Source: Oscillospiraceae bacterium
GTDB lineage: Bacteria; Bacillota; Clostridia; Oscillospirales; Oscillospiraceae
Direction of reading: 5' to 3'
Length of the DNA stretch: 5,646 nt
NCBI GenBank assembly: GCA_016296235.1
Contig: JAEDJR010000128.1
Coordinates: 1 to 5,646 of the forward strand
This document shows positions 5,414 through 5,646 of the stretch, one piece after another (within the stretch, counting starts at the first letter, position 1; each line of letters starts with the position of its first letter). The translations under genes and the position numbers were made by a program. The notes below the pieces were generated by a model. The model did no database searches. It was not told the DNA's origin and was given only the letters and a program-made list of their open reading frames with translations.

Positions 5414-5646
5414 TTATTTCTTGAACTTGCCGATGCCCAGATATTTGTTTGTCATGGCGGTGCCTTCCTCGCGGGTCAGCTGCATCTTGGTCGCGGCACG
5501 GATGGCGTCCATGGTCTCGGGAATGGTGACGGACTCCTGGGGAATGTTGATGGCATACATGATGTCGTTGCCGCTCTCCACGATGGAATCTGCCCACAGG
5601 CCGATCTCGTACATATCGCCGCGGCGGTTGCCCAGATCCCGGGCGT
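5414..5646 (-). CDS. gap: Glyceraldehyde-3-phosphate dehydrogenase, archaeal-like type II (C-terminal part; start outside window)
   Basis: The visible 76 C-terminal residues begin ARDLGNRRGDMYEIGLWADS, continue through YAINIPQESVTIPE and MDAIRAATKM, and end in LGIGKFKK before a TAA at 5414-5416. The order 'ARDLG-R-x-DMYE-x-x-x-W-x-x-S', 'QES-x-x-IPE' and 'DAIRA' is the C-terminal signature of the archaeal-type (type II) GAPDH, which oxidises glyceraldehyde 3-phosphate with phosphate and NAD or NADP to 1,3-bisphosphoglycerate. The classical bacterial GapA C-terminus looks quite different. The catalytic cysteine and the Rossmann domain lie beyond the right edge, so cofactor preference and integrity cannot be judged. 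The next gene codes for the enzyme that uses its product, and the 74-bp gap holds a hairpin but no clear terminator, so they are probably one operon. The internal ATG at 5612-5614 is not a start, since the family homology continues upstream of it. Confidence 0.87.
   Translation of the reverse strand, partial: ARDLGNRRGDMYEIGLWADSIVESGNDIMYAINIPQESVTIPETMDAIRAATKMQLTREEGTAMTNKYLGIGKFKK

Noticed and set aside
5355..5597. Minus-strand open frame of 80 codons overlapping the GAPDH gene
   Set aside because: It is out of frame with the GAPDH homology, His/Arg-rich, and would end in the intercistronic hairpin; it is a shadow frame.

Overview
The window is a compact, GC-rich bacterial segment. Strong AAGGAGG-type ribosome binding sites, short gaps and overlaps between genes, and protein styles typical of anaerobic Clostridia suggest a gut Oscillospiraceae/Ruminococcaceae-like Firmicute. 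That taxonomic call is inference. Nearly everything is coded on the minus strand and concerns central sugar metabolism.

Reading in the direction of transcription (right to left), the genes are: (1) the C-terminal end of a glyceraldehyde-3-phosphate dehydrogenase that resembles the archaeal 'type II' family; (2) a 15-bp intergenic hairpin; (3) a phosphoglycerate kinase, also of the archaeal type; (4) and (5) a transketolase split into an N-terminal and a C-terminal subunit gene joined by an ATGA stop/start overlap; (6) a sigma-A-like promoter and a leader hairpin; (7) a PfkB-family fructokinase-like sugar kinase; (8) a LacX-like aldose 1-epimerase whose start overlaps the end of the kinase gene; (9) a strong hairpin terminator. 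At the left edge, a small plus-strand reading frame (the tail of an unrecognised gene) converges on this cluster. The 244-bp convergent gap holds a 149-bp inverted-repeat element with exchangeable hairpin arms and then the terminator.

Together the genes supply sugar entry (anomer interconversion and fructose phosphorylation), exchange of carbon between pentose and triose/hexose phosphates (transketolase), and the two steps from glyceraldehyde 3-phosphate to 3-phosphoglycerate (GAPDH plus PGK). The most notable point is that GAPDH and PGK, adjacent in pathway and on the chromosome, both look archaeal-like in an otherwise bacterial setting. The PGK also has Ser where the canonical His-Leu-Gly-Arg-Pro motif has its substrate-binding Arg. 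I see no phage, CRISPR, tRNA, rRNA or transposase gene in the window.
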